NCBI GenBank assembly: GCA_030706735.1
Contig: JAUZNZ010000023.1
Location: forward strand, 1 to 64,000
Direction of reading: 5' to 3'
From: Bacteroidota bacterium
GTDB taxonomy: Bacteria; Bacteroidota; Bacteroidia; Chitinophagales; Chitinophagaceae
DNA: 64,000 nt
This document shows, piece after piece, positions 15,179-26,000 of the stretch. Both the position numbers and the translations under genes were made by a program. Positions within the stretch are counted from its first letter, which is position 1; every line of letters starts with the position of its first letter. Below the pieces are notes generated by a model. It was not told where the DNA came from, made no database searches, and saw nothing but the letters and a program-made list of their open reading frames with translations.

Positions 15179-17935
15179 TCAGTTGAATGTTACAGTAATA
15201 GGTTTCCTGGTTTTTAGCGCGTTCACAGCCTTTTGAGCTTCCGGCGTCAACAGCCCCGGTCCGGGTTCTACATCTGCCGGTTCCAGCCCCAGCCCATCGT
15301 CCACCTGCTTCATCGTAGCAGGGATCCCTTCCACCATCCATTTCGGGGCCGGGGCGCCTTTCAGGTAATGATCAAAGAACTGCGTCAACCGAACCAGACC
15401 GTCCATGGCTTCTCTGCCGTCTTCTCCGTGACTACCTTTATCATATTGCAGCATCCATGCTTTTTTTCCCAGTCTCCTCAAAGCCGTAAAGAGCTCCAGC
15501 CCCTGGGTGAAGGGGACCCTGCCGTCCCTCTTGTTGGCGACGATCAACAAAGGGGTGGTTACCTTCTCTGCAAAAAAGATGGGCGAATTCCGTATATAGT
15601 TGTCCGGACGCTCCCACAACATCGTGCCCATACGGTGCTGGCCATATTGCTGATAGTCCGCGTTTGCAGTAATGCTCGGCCCCATTGGCGTTTCGGATGA
15701 CATATTGCTGATAAAGTCCGTGACACCGGCTGAAGATTGCGCTGCCGCAAAAGCTTGTGTATGCGTAACGAGATAAAACGTTTCCCACCCACCGAAGCTA
15801 TGCCCTTGTAATCCCATATGTTTGGTATCAACATACGGGAATGTTTTTAGGAGCCGTATCGCCCCTTCTACCGTTTGAAGCACACATTCTCCCGTTTTAC
15901 CCAGTATATAATAAAAGTCGGGAGTAAAGACGAGGTATCCATGGCTCGTAAACCAGGCAACGTCCAAATCACTTAGTCCACCTCCGGCGCCAAGATTTGC
16001 GGTGTTGTGATAAGCATGGAGATAATCCGACAGCCGCTCGTAATAGTGAAAAATTACTGGATATTTCCTGGTAGGATCAAAGTCCTCCGGCATGTACAAT
16101 ATTCCCTGGTCATCGCGCCCATCCGTGGTCGTGAAATTGATAAGTTTCGAGCGCGTCCAATTGTACTTCTTCTCGGGATATACGTCGCTCACCGGGGTGA
16201 AATTTTTAAAATCCCTTGTCATAAAATAGTTTGGCGACTCGGATATGCTTTCCCGATTTACCAGGAATATCGGGGCCCGGGACGCTTTCACCACTACTTT
16301 TCCAAGACCCGATAGCTGCGCATAGTACGCATAAGGGCCCATACTCAGTTTTTCAGGCACCTGTTCTTTGTGCAGTACGATCCGGTAAAAGCCGTTATCC
16401 TTGTTTTGGTGATTGAAGGCGCATAAAATCATGGTATCTTCCCTCACCAGCTGACCGACGGGATATCCGATAGCCGGGAAAAAGGTTGTCTTTGTCTTTG
16501 CCCCCACAAAATGGGTCAGATTGATTGGCGCTCTTTTACCCAGCGGATCCAACTCCCACAGATCGTAATATTCCTGGACCAATACCGCGCGATCATCGGG
16601 GAACCATCCTAATGGAAACACAAAACGCCTGCCTATGCTATTACCATCATCATTGCTGCTGACTTTAGAAATGGGCAGATTGACAGTCAGCGGCCGAATC
16701 ATTCCCGTAGATAGCTCGTACGTATAATTGTCGCCGGTCTTACGGTCGGAAAGCTCCAGGAATCGCCCACAGGGCGACAGCCGAAATACATTGTATCCAT
16801 CGATCTCCGATCTTTTACCCGTACGCGCATCAACCAACTCAAATTGATATTGCGATTCAGTGGACCAATGCGTTTCGGTCATGAAATCATCTGCACGAGT
16901 TTTTTTGAACAATACAAACGGACCTTCGGCCTTTCCGGATGGTTTTTCCCCCTCCTGCTGCAGCCGTGTGATCTCAATTCCCTGGTCTAACCGGACAAAC
17001 GACAAATAACTCTCTTCTCGTCGTTGAACTGCATCCTCGAGCTGTAGAGATTGCCATTGCACGTCCCGGTAGCTCCAGATATCCACTGCGACCATTTTCG
17101 GGTCCGGCTTAGGCAACGCTTTCGTAAGGTTAAAGAACAGCATACGGCCGTCTTTGGAAAAATTCAGCAACTTTCCAACGGAAAGTCCAGCGTCAATACC
17201 TTTGGATTGTTCGTTCCCAATCTCCACCGGCTTGTCCAGTCCAGCCTTATAATACCAAATATGGTTCGTTCCACTCTCGTCCCTGGTACTAAAAGCCAGT
17301 TGTCTTCCGCTATCATCCAAGATCCATTCAGCGGTCGGCCCGCCCTCCCAAATAATGTGCTCTTCTCTGCTTTGGACGTTTACCAAACTAAGCGTCTGAT
17401 GCTCTTTACCGTGAATGACCTTCTTGGCCAACATTTTTCCGTCCACCGAAAGTAGCCAGGCATCAACCTCGTTATAATCATCCTGCCTGCCACCAACGCG
17501 GATGGTCAACCGTCTCGCCGATTTCGAGTAATACAATAGGTATTCCTCACTGCCCATTCTGAATAAATGGTATGAACTGACACCAGGCACGACCTCATCC
17601 CCATCCGTGCCCAGCGCGACAATATGCAGTGTCTCGTCTTTCTCGTATAACGCCCTGTGCCCGTCAGCAGTAAATTCAACCTTTTCTACCCCTGGCAATT
17701 GTTTCTCCCACGACGAATAGGTGCCCTTCAAAAAATAGTCGACCTTTCGGTTCGGGTAGTTCCTATCGGTTACGACGTAACCCGCATAATTGCCGTCCGA
17801 ACTAAGGATCGGCCTCTCTTCTACAGACGGCCATCGATAGATTAGCCCCGTGTCCAACGCAGGTTTTTGCGCCAACGCTTCCCTGCACCCTAGTATTATG
17901 ATTAGGCTGCAATAAGCAATTCTTTGGAGTTCCAT
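15179..17935 (-). CDS. S9-family serine peptidase, array member 4
   Basis: A 918-aa exported peptidase. The frame extends to 18025, but the ATG at 17933-17935 begins the signal peptide MELQRIAYCSLIIILGCREA, aligned with members 1 and 2. The longer reading would run through a 29-bp promoter-like element and is not supported. Ser713 is in GHSFGG, Asp in NKRDGRVPF and His in DKGSHGE. It differs from the other copies by having its own 141-bp upstream region with that element, so it may head a separate transcript covering members 4 to 1 and the outer-membrane protein. Confidence 0.9.
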   Translation of the reverse strand: MELQRIAYCSLIIILGCREALAQKPALDTGLIYRWPSVEERPILSSDGNYAGYVVTDRNYPNRKVDYFLKGTYSSWEKQLPGVEKVEFTADGHRALYEKDETLHIVALGTDGDEVVPGVSSYHLFRMGSEEYLLYYSKSARRLTIRVGGRQDDYNEVDAWLLSVDGKMLAKKVIHGKEHQTLSLVNVQSREEHIIWEGGPTAEWILDDSGRQLAFSTRDESGTNHIWYYKAGLDKPVEIGNEQSKGIDAGLSVGKLLNFSKDGRMLFFNLTKALPKPDPKMVAVDIWSYRDVQWQSLQLEDAVQRREESYLSFVRLDQGIEITRLQQEGEKPSGKAEGPFVLFKKTRADDFMTETHWSTESQYQFELVDARTGKRSEIDGYNVFRLSPCGRFLELSDRKTGDNYTYELSTGMIRPLTVNLPISKVSSNDDGNSIGRRFVFPLGWFPDDRAVLVQEYYDLWELDPLGKRAPINLTHFVGAKTKTTFFPAIGYPVGQLVREDTMILCAFNHQNKDNGFYRIVLHKEQVPEKLSMGPYAYYAQLSGLGKVVVKASRAPIFLVNRESISESPNYFMTRDFKNFTPVSDVYPEKKYNWTRSKLINFTTTDGRDDQGILYMPEDFDPTRKYPVIFHYYERLSDYLHAYHNTANLGAGGGLSDLDVAWFTSHGYLVFTPDFYYILGKTGECVLQTVEGAIRLLKTFPYVDTKHMGLQGHSFGGWETFYLVTHTQAFAAAQSSAGVTDFISNMSSETPMGPSITANADYQQYGQHRMGTMLWERPDNYIRNSPIFFAEKVTTPLLIVANKRDGRVPFTQGLELFTALRRLGKKAWMLQYDKGSHGEDGREAMDGLVRLTQFFDHYLKGAPAPKWMVEGIPATMKQVDDGLGLEPADVEPGPGLLTPEAQKAVNALKTRKPITVTFN

Positions 17936-17940
17936 ATTAA

Positions 17941-17961
17941 TCAGTTGAATATTATAGTGAT
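17941..17961 (-). pseudogene. Remnant of an S9 peptidase 3' end before array member 4
   Basis: The minus-strand sequence ATCACTATAATATTCAACTG, running into TGA, matches the ends of members 2 and 3 (ATCACTTTAATATTCAACTG) with one difference. It sits 5 bases before the member 4 start, where an intact peptidase would end in the other junctions. The rest of that peptidase copy is gone and the 29-bp element abuts the remnant. Confidence 0.7.
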
Positions 17962-17963
17962 AT

Positions 17964-17992
17964 TGTACCGCAACCAACCCATCGCTACTAGT
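17964..17992 (-). promoter_or_regulatory. 29-bp element, copy 2 (upstream of S9 peptidase member 4)
   Basis: TGTACC-N16-TACTAGT on the plus strand. It is especially close to copy 3 (35940-35968): both also share ATATT before, CGCAA after TGTACC, and GTCGAC at the TACTAGT end. It is 28 bp before the start codon, so if it is a promoter the leader is very short. The two copies lie in different reading frames of the open extensions around them, which argues against coding homology. Confidence 0.62.
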
Positions 17993-18040
17993 CGACATAA
18001 AAAAACAGGTGACCAAATGGCGCATGCAGCTCGCCCACTC

Positions 18041-18068
18041 GAATAAGCAAACGATTTTTGTCTTATTC
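18041..18068. repeat. Inverted repeat between peptidase members 5 and 4
   Basis: GAATAAG and CTTATTC are perfect 7-bp arms around a 14-base centre, 8 bp after the stop of member 5. There is no T-run, so it is a poor intrinsic terminator; it may be an operator or a weak 3' hairpin. Confidence 0.35.
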
Positions 18069-18076
18069 TAAGGCTA

Positions 18077-20797
18077 TCACTTAAAAATGATCGTCATCGC
18101 CTTTTTATGCCCCAGGGCATCCACGGCTTTTTGCGCTTCCGGCGTCAATAGACCCGGACCAGGCTCCACGCCCGCCGGTTCCAGTTCCAGGCCATTATCA
18201 ACCTGTTTCATCGCAGCGGGGATCCCCTCGACCATCCATTTCGGCGCCGGTACTCCCTTCAGGTAGTGGTCGAAAAACTGGGTAGTCCGTATCAGGTAAT
18301 CAGTTGCATCTTTACCGGGCGGGACCGAATGGGTGCCATTGTCGTATTGCAGGATCCACGCCTTTTTTCCAAGTCTCCGCAGGGCTGTAAAGAATTCCAG
18401 CCCTTGCGTAAAGGGTACTCCATAATCCTTCTTATTCGATAGCATCAACAGCGGAGTGGTCACTTTATCTGCGTAGAATACCGGCGAGTTTTTGATATAA
18501 TAATCCGGATGCTCCCACAGGGTCGCTCCCATGCGCGATTGTCCATATTGCGCAAAATCAGGAGTGGAGGTTCCGGAATAGACCATTGAAGACATCCCAC
18601 TGATCTCATCCGAAGGTCCGGCTCCGCAACTTGCGGCGGCGAACAGATCCGTATGCGTCACCAGGTAATTCGTCTCCCAGCCGCCATAACTATGTCCCTG
18701 AAGCCCCATGTGTTTACTATCCACATAAGAAAAAGTCTTTAGCAATCGTACTGCTCCGACAGTAGTCTTTAACACACTTTGGCCGGGCTTACCCAACACA
18801 TAATGAAAATCCGGAGTAAATACCAGGTACCCGTGACTACAAAACCATGAAACGTCCAGGTCCCGTCCGACAATATCTGGTATATGATATTGATGAAGCA
18901 GATCTGATTTGAGCTCGTAATAATGAAAGATAACCGGGTATTTCTTGTGCGGGTCAAAATCCTCAGGCAAGAAAAGCACGCCTTGCTCGCTACGCCCGCC
19001 AAGGGTCTTGAAGTTGATAAGTTTAGACTGCACCCAGTTATAGCTTCTTTCCGGATAAATTTGGCTGATTGGTTTGAATGATTTAAAGTCCATCGTCACA
19101 AAATAATTGGGAGTTGCATTGATGTCTTCTCTTTGAACCAGATACACTGCTCCTGTACCTGATTTAATAACAGGTTCTCCCAGGCCGGAAGATGGTGCAT
19201 AATAGGCATATGGCCCCATTGTTAGTCTTTCAGGAGACTGTTGATGATGCAACCTGATCCGGTAAAAGCCGTTATCCTTATTGGAATGATCGAAACCACT
19301 GAGGATCAGTGTGTCGTCTGTCACGACGCGGCCTGGATTCTTAACAGCGGGTGTAAAAGTTATCTTCTCCTTTGAACCTTCTGAAAGGGTTAGGCTGATT
19401 ACCGGATTCTTCCCTAAAGGGTCAAGTTCCCATAGATCATAATAGTCGGCGACCAACACCCCGCGATCACCGGGCAGCCAGCCCTTAAGATCGATAGAAC
19501 CACGCCGCTTCAGATCACCAGCCTCGTCGTCACCTTTGGTATTGGATACCGGCACTTCAGCGGTCAGCGGACGGATTATCCCTGTTGCCAGTTCATAGGT
19601 TGACCAATCGCCCGTCTGATAATCGAGCAATTGAACAAATCGTCCGGACGGGGAAAAACCCAGGAATCCATACTTTTTTATGGTGTTTCTTTTCCCCGTT
19701 CGGGTGTCGACGAGATCATATCGGCATTGCTTTGGCGTCGACCAGTTGATTTCGTATTTGTCGCCTGGCGCCAGGTCGAAAATGACATAGTTTCCATCAG
19801 GGCTGATTGTTCTTGAGTAGTCGCTATCCATCTGCAAACGCGTCACCCGGTAGCCGTCGTCGAGGGACACTATCGCCAAATAGTTGTGTTCAGGGGTATA
19901 CTCTTGCAGTTGCTGAGACTGCAACACCGCATCTCTATAACTCCAGACGTCTACCGAAATCTTGTTTGGGTCCGGTTTGGGCAGTTGCCGCCTTAGATTA
20001 AAGAATAGCCGCTTACCATCCCTTGAAAAGTTCAGCAAATTGCCGATAGTAAGCCTGTGGTCAAAGCCTTTGCGTTGGTTGCCGGCTATAGCTATCGCCC
20101 GCTCGCCACCGGCTTTATAGTACCAAATCTGGTTTTGCCCGGTTTGATCTTTTGCGCTGAAAACGAGCTGTGTGCCGCTGTCATTTATTTGCCAGCCGGA
20201 AACCGGAGTTCCACTCCAGATTACCTTTTCCGCTTTCGTTTTAAGGTCTATCCGGCTAATGGTTTGGTTACCGGCATCAATATTCGTCTTCTTTGCCAGC
20301 GTAGACCCATCCGGAGATAGCAGCCATGCATCTACATTATTCAAGCTTTCCTTGTTTCCATTGCCCACGATGGTTAGCTGCCGACCTGTTTTGGAGTAAT
20401 AAAGCAAATATTCTTGATCGCCGGCTTTATACAGGCTGTAGGAACTGACATTCGGGATAAACTCTTCCTCATCGCTTCCCAAAGTCACAAAATTAAGCGT
20501 ATCTTTTCGTAGAAAAATCGCTCTGCGGCCATCTTGTGTAAACTCAACTCCCTCAACGCCTGAAAAGGTTTTATTCCAGTCGGAAAAGGTCGCCTTTACA
20601 TGGATCACCCTGCTGTCAAAAGCCCCTCCAAACGTCCGGACCGCGTAGGCCGCAAATCGGCCATCCGGACTAAGCATGGCATTTTCCACCATCGGCCATT
20701 TAGCTAATGCGCCGGTATCCAACACCGGCTTTTGGGCCAATACAACCACCGCAAGTGACATGAGCATGCCACTAAATAGGATCGTTCTCCATTTCAT
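18077..20797 (-). CDS. S9-family serine peptidase, array member 5
   Basis: A 906-aa exported peptidase, first in transcription order and the most diverged of the five. The signal is MKWRTILFSGMLMSLAVVVL, cut after AQ. Ser703 is in GHSYGG, Asp in NKKDYGVPF and His in NGTHSVPP. The C-terminal tail keeps the array consensus (KWMVEGIPAAMKQVDNGLEL) but ends KAMTIIFK. It follows the DUF4397 lipoprotein gene by 45 bp, so it is probably cotranscribed with SusC-SusD. The link to a SusCD pair fits a peptide-import locus like RagAB, where outer-membrane import is coupled to periplasmic peptidases. Confidence 0.9.
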   Translation of the reverse strand: MKWRTILFSGMLMSLAVVVLAQKPVLDTGALAKWPMVENAMLSPDGRFAAYAVRTFGGAFDSRVIHVKATFSDWNKTFSGVEGVEFTQDGRRAIFLRKDTLNFVTLGSDEEEFIPNVSSYSLYKAGDQEYLLYYSKTGRQLTIVGNGNKESLNNVDAWLLSPDGSTLAKKTNIDAGNQTISRIDLKTKAEKVIWSGTPVSGWQINDSGTQLVFSAKDQTGQNQIWYYKAGGERAIAIAGNQRKGFDHRLTIGNLLNFSRDGKRLFFNLRRQLPKPDPNKISVDVWSYRDAVLQSQQLQEYTPEHNYLAIVSLDDGYRVTRLQMDSDYSRTISPDGNYVIFDLAPGDKYEINWSTPKQCRYDLVDTRTGKRNTIKKYGFLGFSPSGRFVQLLDYQTGDWSTYELATGIIRPLTAEVPVSNTKGDDEAGDLKRRGSIDLKGWLPGDRGVLVADYYDLWELDPLGKNPVISLTLSEGSKEKITFTPAVKNPGRVVTDDTLILSGFDHSNKDNGFYRIRLHHQQSPERLTMGPYAYYAPSSGLGEPVIKSGTGAVYLVQREDINATPNYFVTMDFKSFKPISQIYPERSYNWVQSKLINFKTLGGRSEQGVLFLPEDFDPHKKYPVIFHYYELKSDLLHQYHIPDIVGRDLDVSWFCSHGYLVFTPDFHYVLGKPGQSVLKTTVGAVRLLKTFSYVDSKHMGLQGHSYGGWETNYLVTHTDLFAAASCGAGPSDEISGMSSMVYSGTSTPDFAQYGQSRMGATLWEHPDYYIKNSPVFYADKVTTPLLMLSNKKDYGVPFTQGLEFFTALRRLGKKAWILQYDNGTHSVPPGKDATDYLIRTTQFFDHYLKGVPAPKWMVEGIPAAMKQVDNGLELEPAGVEPGPGLLTPEAQKAVDALGHKKAMTIIFK

Positions 20798-20801
20798 CTT
20801 A

Positions 20802-20831
20802 TTAAAAAATTAAAGTGATGGTGATTTTTCC
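20802..20831 (-). pseudogene. Remnant of an S9 peptidase 3' end before array member 5
   Basis: The minus strand reads G-K-I-T-I-T-L-I-F-stop, matching the ITLIF ending of members 2 and 3 (the DNA ATCACTTTAAT-TT is shared). It lies directly before member 5, at the place a preceding array member would end. It suggests the array once extended further upstream. Confidence 0.55.
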
Positions 20832-20842
20832 TTACCGCCGGT

Positions 20843-21505
20843 TTAATAATTTTTAACCAGCAGAACTCCGGGAGCAGAAACCAGTCCACGAAATACGATC
20901 GTAACATTATTGAAGTAGGGCGTAGTCAAAGTGTAACTCGCCAAAATATTGCCCGTACCTACATCACGTATTTGAAACGCATAGTTGGGATTTGCCGCAA
21001 TGGCCGGGAATTTGATAAAACCGCTGTACTCCTTATAGGCCAGACTAGTTACTGCAGACCCATTGGCCTGTCCCGTCACATTCACGCTGATCGGATTACT
21101 ATTCGGCGATAGATTGATGAATCTTACGCCGCATGTGCTGTCGGCATAATTCGTGTAACTTTCCTTTATGAGAATGTCATCCACAGATGCAGGCGACGAA
21201 CCGGATAAGAACAAGGAATAGTTGTCACCCGCTGCTGTCTGGATAGTTTGATCATAATACGGGCTTTTGGGAGAGGCCGCCGGGTAAAGATTCAGCACGC
21301 TGCTACCCGCATTCATGGTAAGTTGGCTATAGTTATTATTGTTTACAGTCATCGTCGTGGTATTGTAGTTCAGCGCACTGCCGCCTACCACGACATTGGT
21401 CACGTTTACCGCGGCTAGCGGGACAGGTGTTATGCTCGATTTTTTACAGGCTTGAACTATAAATATAAGTGCAACCGCAACAATGGATAATAAGCGATGT
21501 TTCAT
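20843..21505 (-). CDS. DUF4397-type lipoprotein
   Basis: A 220-aa exported lipoprotein. The signal ends in the lipobox VQAC (Cys at residue 20), followed by KKSS. The rest is beta-rich and of the DUF4397 kind: about 100 residues of Asn/Thr-rich sequence, then the family-like stretch VRFINLSPNSNPISVNV near residues 127-143. DUF4397 proteins are commonly encoded next to SusC-SusD pairs and are thought to be surface accessory proteins. It lies 74 bp after SusD and 45 bp before the first peptidase gene, so it is probably the third gene of the SusCD operon. A substrate-binding role is inference. Confidence 0.75.
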   Translation of the reverse strand: MKHRLLSIVAVALIFIVQACKKSSITPVPLAAVNVTNVVVGGSALNYNTTTMTVNNNNYSQLTMNAGSSVLNLYPAASPKSPYYDQTIQTAAGDNYSLFLSGSSPASVDDILIKESYTNYADSTCGVRFINLSPNSNPISVNVTGQANGSAVTSLAYKEYSGFIKFPAIAANPNYAFQIRDVGTGNILASYTLTTPYFNNVTIVFRGLVSAPGVLLVKNY

Positions 21506-21579
21506 TTGTTATCTGTTAAATGTTACCTTTTAGCAGCCGTTTTATTGGCTGTTTAATGTCCTTGAATTTTCATTTCAAC

Positions 21580-23046
21580 TCAGTAACCCGAATTTTGAGT
21601 CAGGCTAAGGTTGGCCGTTAATTCTGTTGTCGGAATCGGATACCATTGCCAGTTCGTGCTCCAGGTACCACCTTTGGCGGCGCACGCTCCTCCTGCTCCC
21701 ATCACCGCATCGATCGTACCGGTCCGCTTGAGGTCGAACCAACGGTGCGCCCCCTCGGTAAAAAGCTCTACCTGCCTTTCATGAAGAATAGCCGTCTGAA
21801 AAGAAGCCGGGTCGGTTGCACCAACATACCCGCCCAGGCCGGCCCGTGTCCGAATCACATTCAGATCAGTAACCGCCGCTCCGGCCTTGGTTTCGTTGGC
21901 CTCTGCCTCCGCCCGGATCAGATACTGCTCCGCCAGTCGAAACTGGATCGAATACTCAATAAGGGTCGTATTTAGCCTTCCGGCCTGGTACTTATATGGA
22001 TAATAATAGGTCGTAACGCCAGCCGTGATGCTATTAACCCAGTTTGTCATTCGAAGGTCCCCAGGTTCAAAAGCATTCAAAACCGCATTGCTCAAATAGA
22101 CAGGATAGGTACCACTTGTATTGGGACCCGCAGCAGGAAGGTCGAATACCAGGCCTTCTCCCGTATTGGTTCGGATCCCAGTGCCAACCGGTTGTATGGC
22201 CCAGATGGTTTCGCTACTGTTTTTTGCGAATGCTCGCGTGCTGGTATTGCCATTCAGGGTACCGAGGCCAAAAAGCGAAGCATTTTGGATAAGCACTGTA
22301 GCAGCCGAGTCAGCCCCTGCCCAGTTTTTGGTATAGAGATATGAACGCGCCAGCAAAGCAGTTGCCGCCCATTGGGTAGGACGCGTACGGTCTGGCGTAG
22401 CACGAAGCAACGTACCATCCAAAAAACCATTGCTTAAAAGTCCCTGGGCAATATGCAGATCGCTGACGATCTGGTTCCATACCTGCGCCTGCGGCGTCCT
22501 CGACAACGATCCGTTGACTTTATAATTACTTGTCAAAGCCAGCGGCACGTCACCATAAAAATTCACCAGGTGAAAATAACAGTAAGCCCGGATAAAATAA
22601 GCCTCTCCGAGGAGTTGTTGTTTAACCGCCGGAGTCAGCGTGCTTGATCCGTTCAACCCTTCCAAAGCGGCATTGGCGTAGTAAATCATAAGATAATAGT
22701 TGCTCCAATAATTTACTCCAACGGGGGAAACAGCCAAGAGGGTATTTGTATAAAAAGGGCGATAGCTCGGGTTATTAAAATCAAATAAGGTTAATTCATC
22801 CGCTAACAGGGCCGGGTAAAAATAGAGGCTTCCCACCCCATTCCATCCATTGTCAGCCGTGCTCATCGCTGTGTAGATCCCTGTTACCGCCGCAATTGCG
22901 GTGGCGTCGTTGGAATAAACATTCGCCGAGTTCAGGCTATTTACCGGTGGCGGGATATCAACCAGCTTTTGACAAGCAGGAAGAGCTAAACAACACAGCA
23001 ACGACAAGACCGGTATATAAGCATTATTTCGTGTTTTCATGTTCAT
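21580..23046 (-). CDS. SusD/RagB-family nutrient-binding lipoprotein
   Basis: A 488-aa surface lipoprotein that forms the lid over the SusC barrel. The lipobox is LPAC (Cys near residue 25), followed by QKLVDIPPP. The TPR-like SusD N-terminal half carries YFIRAYCYFHLVNFYGDVPL, a hallmark of the family, and the C-terminal RagB domain includes HERQVELFTEGAHRWFDLKR. An ATG two codons further in (23040) is an equally good start. It lies 26 bp after SusC, the usual pairing. Because five peptidase genes follow, the likely ligand is a peptide rather than a glycan, as for RagB of Porphyromonas; this is inference. Confidence 0.93.
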   Translation of the reverse strand: MNMKTRNNAYIPVLSLLCCLALPACQKLVDIPPPVNSLNSANVYSNDATAIAAVTGIYTAMSTADNGWNGVGSLYFYPALLADELTLFDFNNPSYRPFYTNTLLAVSPVGVNYWSNYYLMIYYANAALEGLNGSSTLTPAVKQQLLGEAYFIRAYCYFHLVNFYGDVPLALTSNYKVNGSLSRTPQAQVWNQIVSDLHIAQGLLSNGFLDGTLLRATPDRTRPTQWAATALLARSYLYTKNWAGADSAATVLIQNASLFGLGTLNGNTSTRAFAKNSSETIWAIQPVGTGIRTNTGEGLVFDLPAAGPNTSGTYPVYLSNAVLNAFEPGDLRMTNWVNSITAGVTTYYYPYKYQAGRLNTTLIEYSIQFRLAEQYLIRAEAEANETKAGAAVTDLNVIRTRAGLGGYVGATDPASFQTAILHERQVELFTEGAHRWFDLKRTGTIDAVMGAGGACAAKGGTWSTNWQWYPIPTTELTANLSLTQNSGY

Positions 23047-23072
23047 TATTACTTTTATAGTCGATCAATTAG

Positions 23073-26000
23073 TTAAAAAGTCGCCCGCACGCCTATGGTG
23101 ATCACGCGTAAGGGCGGCAAAGTATACGTGTTATAAGATGTTGATGCGGGATCGAGTCCTTTGAACCTGGTGATGGTTAGTAGGTTTTGACCATTCGCAT
23201 AAAAGCGGCAGTTTTGCATGCCGGCCTTTTTGGACCAGTCTTGTGGCAATTGGTAGGAAACGCTTACGTTTTGCAATCTTATGTAAGACCCATCGGTAAA
23301 CATCAGGCTGCTGCTTGATGCATTGTCATATTTCAGATCATTGGTAGAAAACCGCTGTAATTTCGAACGGTCACCCGGATGCTGCCAGGTAAGACCGAGA
23401 ACCGAAGCTGGCTGATTGCCGATGGCATCAGAATTCGACGAAGCGTAGAACTCTCCCGGATAAAGCCCCATTATTCCAAAATTGTCAATAATTTTCTGTT
23501 GTACGAAATAGAAAGAAAAGTCCAACTGCAATCCCTTCCAGGAAAGGGTATTTTGAAGACCTCCGTAACATTTAGGGTTTAAGTTTTCCATCACTGTTCG
23601 GTCTGATGTAAAATTTGGAGTACCGGTCGGATCGCCGTGCGCATTGGCGACAGCATAGGCGCCTGTTGCCGGGTCAACGCCCAAATACTGGTAAACCATG
23701 CGGATATTGATCGGTTGTCCGATCACCAGGCTGGTTGCATAACTCGAGGCAGCGAGATTGGGAAAGGCAACCAACTTGTTTTCGGGGATTGTGAGGTTAC
23801 AGTTGGTACTCCAGGTAAAGTTCCTGGTTTTGAGATTGATCGTATTGAGCGTAAATTCCCAACCGGCATTCTGAACGGTGGCAGGAAGATTTTCCGTAAT
23901 ACTGCCAAATCCGGTGACGGTAGACAGTTGGTAGCCCATCAACTCATTGGATGACCGGTAACGAAAATAATCCGCAATTACATGAATGTGATCCTGGATA
24001 AAGCCCAGGTCAATTTTGGCATTCAGTTTCCGGGTTTCCTCCCACTGCAAATAGGGATTGGACAACCCTGTCGGCAGCAATCCCGTAATGCCCTGATAGG
24101 CATTCGATACATTTGACGTGACTGATCGGTATGTACTCAGGAATTGGTAGTCTCCAATCTTGTCATTTCCCGTAGTACCATAACTTATCGAAATTTTTCC
24201 AAAACTCATCATGGGCACTAGCCGTTTTATCGCAGGAGCCTGCGAAAAGAACCAGGTCCCGGCAACAGACCAGAAGTCGTGGAACCTGTTTTCCGGGCCG
24301 AAACGGCTGGTGCCATCACGCCGGACATTGAGGTCAACTTTATACGTATCCATCCAGCTATAGCTCAGCCTGCCAAAACCGGCCGAATATTTATAGGTAG
24401 ATGCTGCGGTGGTATTGCTCCTAACGGTAGCCGCCGAACTGACATCGCCAAGCAATAGATCCGAAGTAAACCCGTTGGCGGTTATTCTTTGTCCAAACAT
24501 AGTCGTTTGCATGGTCTCCATCCCTGCCAGAGCATCTAACTTGCCGCCGGAGATCCGGGCGCTATATACTAACTGCGGCGTAACGTTCCAGGTGCTTACG
24601 TCATTACGGGAAAAAATAGAAAACCTGTTATTATTAGAAGTACGGTTCTCCGGAGGATCGGCTGTAAAAGGGTATTGCTCATTGTCGATGTCTTCCATGT
24701 GCGTATAACCCATGTCTGCCTTAACCTGGAGGTTCTTAAAAAAATAGTATCCGACCGTAAGGTTGCCGATGAGATTGTTTGTCTTAATGATGTCGGGACT
24801 GAAAAAGATGGACAATGGGTTTTGCCAGGTAGAATTCCCGGTCGGACTCGGCGCCCAGTTCAAACTACCATCCGGATTATAGATTGCCGGGGCATCCGGA
24901 GGCGTCAACATGGCCGTACTGGTAAGGTCGCTGCCCGGCAATCGATTCTGGTCATATTCATAATTACCGGTCATGGCAACAATGAATTTGTTGTTGTTTG
25001 AGTTGTGCTGCAGGTTAAAATGCAATGCGCCTTTGGCATCGGAAAGTCCGTTGCTGGGGAAAATAGTGCCCTCGCGATGGTAGGTAGCACCCAACAGAAA
25101 CTGCGTGTTGACCGATCCACCTGAAACACTGGCATTCGCGTCCGTATAACCTGCCGTACCACCCAATAGTACCTTTTGCCAGTCGGTATTCCGGGTCGTA
25201 TCCCAGAAGCCGTTTATATCGTAATTGACATCAGAAGGTGTCGCCTTGATTGAGGGAACATTTAGTCCATCATTGGTATATGCCTGATGCCTCATTTGCA
25301 GGTATTGCTTTGTATTGAGCAGCTTAATTCGCTTAATGTCATTTCCCCAGCCGTTTTGAATATTCACCGTCACCCGGCTCTCCCCCGCCTTGCCCTTCTT
25401 GGTCGTGATCAGGATAGCTCCGTTGGCCGCACGGCTTCCATAGATCGAGGTAGCATCTGCATCCTTTAGGACGCTTATGCTTTCAATATCGTCCGGGTTG
25501 ACAAATGATAATAGTGATGGAGTGTTTTGAACCCCCGTGACGAAGTACGGCGGAATTGGGAAATAGTAAGGTACTCCGTCGATCACGTATAATGGATCAT
25601 TATTCTGCGCTATGCTGGTCAGCCCGATTACCTGCACAGACACCCCACTTCCCGGGAAGCCTGTGGCTTGTTTGATAAACAAGCCCGGCACCTGACCTTG
25701 CAACGCCAATAGAGCGTTTCCCACAGGCTGTTTTGCAATAACTTCCGCAGGTACCGTAGTGACATCCCCGGCAGAAACCCTTTCTGTCGTATTGCCATAT
25801 GCGACCACCTGCACCTGATCCAATGGGCTGGTGCTTTTTACCAGCTTGACCACCACTTCGGGCTTATCTCCTGTCCTGATCGTCTGCTGTGCATACCCCA
25901 TAAAAGATATTATCACCGTAGTCCCCTGAGTCAAGCCCTTGAACACCGCGCGCCCGCGCTCGTCGGTTTCCATGCCGCGGTTGCTCTCTTTTATGCGTAC

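Noticed and set aside
15174-15341. Upstream extension of peptidase member 3 by 56 codons
   Set aside because: It reads through the end of member 4 in another frame and would bury the signal peptide; the ATG at 15173 matches the array pattern.
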